From the NCBI GenBank assembly GCA_009921385.1, contig RFXY01000062.1:1-6263 (forward strand): a stretch of 6,263 bases of DNA, read 5' to 3'. Shown here in pieces: positions 6,102-6,263 of this stretch. The stretch is from Pseudomonadota bacterium. GTDB taxonomy: Bacteria; Pseudomonadota; Alphaproteobacteria; Rickettsiales; UBA1997. Numbering within the stretch: position 1 is the stretch's first letter; the number at the start of each line of letters is the position of its first letter. The notes under the pieces were generated by a model. It was not told the origin of the DNA. It was given only the letters and a program-made list of their open reading frames with translations, and did not search any database. Both the position numbers and the translations under genes were made by a program.

Positions 6102-6263
6102 CTAACAAACAGCAAAATTTAAATGTTGTAAAATTGCCATTCGCACCGCCACACCTGCTTTTACTTGATCTAAAATGCAAGATTTTTCAAGATCATAAGC
6201 AAGATCGGCATCAATTTCAACTTGTCGATTGATGGGGCCGGGATGCAAAATAATTGCTTTTGG
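6102..6263 (-). CDS. pyrB: Aspartate carbamoyltransferase catalytic chain, C-terminal 53 residues (cut by window edge)
   Basis: PyrB joins carbamoyl phosphate to L-aspartate, the first committed step of pyrimidine synthesis, in the cytoplasm. The reading frame enters at base 6263 and ends at TAG (6104-6102), giving 53 residues. The segment [18 protein letters not shown] (visible residues 7-24) is the family's HPGPxNRxxEI signature, with the arginine and glutamate contacting the aspartate-binding region. The end [17 protein letters not shown] (32-48) is the conserved C-terminal helix (QVxxGVAVRMA). These two blocks separate PyrB from ornithine carbamoyltransferase. The tail NFAVC then stops just 1 bp from the edge of the palindromic element. 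The gene converges on trxB. Start and upstream neighbours lie outside the window. Confidence 0.93.
   Translation of the reverse strand, partial: PKAIILHPGPINRQVEIDADLAYDLEKSCILDQVKAGVAVRMAILQHLNFAVC

Noticed and set aside
1..6263. CRISPR array, tRNA, rRNA or riboswitch
   Set aside because: No regularly spaced direct repeats, and no cloverleaf or rRNA-like segments were seen. Nearly all of the sequence outside 5818-6101 is accounted for by protein genes.

Overview
The window is AT-rich and tightly packed. It reads as a stretch of chromosome from a Gram-negative bacterium, most likely a host-associated or reduced-genome alphaproteobacterium of the Rickettsiales/Holosporales kind. This placement is an inference from protein style (a 514-residue SecD, an alphaproteobacterial type of LptD) and from a lipoprotein gene directly after lspA. 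TGA ends lspA, so the standard bacterial code applies. lptD implies an LPS-bearing outer membrane. pyrB implies that at least part of de novo pyrimidine synthesis is kept. Together these argue against typical Anaplasmataceae (no LPS) and typical Rickettsia (no pyr pathway).

Minus strand, 4111 down to 1: a compact envelope-biogenesis gene run, lspA - very small lipoprotein - yajC - secD - lptD (3' end cut by the window edge). The junctions are an ATGA overlap, 23 bp, 3 bp and a TAATG overlap, so it is probably one transcript. Its themes fit together: LspA matures lipoproteins, YajC and SecD assist Sec export, and LptD is the outer-membrane LPS inserter that itself needs export. The small lipoprotein (50 aa) was found by reading the gap between lspA and yajC.

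Plus strand, 4162 to 5817: a secreted class A PAP2 acid phosphatase followed 3 bp later by thioredoxin reductase (trxB). A 50-bp AT-rich divergent region (4112-4161) separates the two gene runs.

5818-6101 contains no gene. It holds a roughly 234-bp imperfect palindrome (5867-6100) with nested hairpins and GGGAGGG tracts, plus a decayed partial copy next to trxB. It looks like a non-autonomous mobile or REP/BIME-type element between convergent genes and is the most unusual thing in the window. The window ends with the 3' end of pyrB on the minus strand (6102-6263), whose stop codon lies against the element. None of the starts in the window has a recognisable Shine-Dalgarno sequence.
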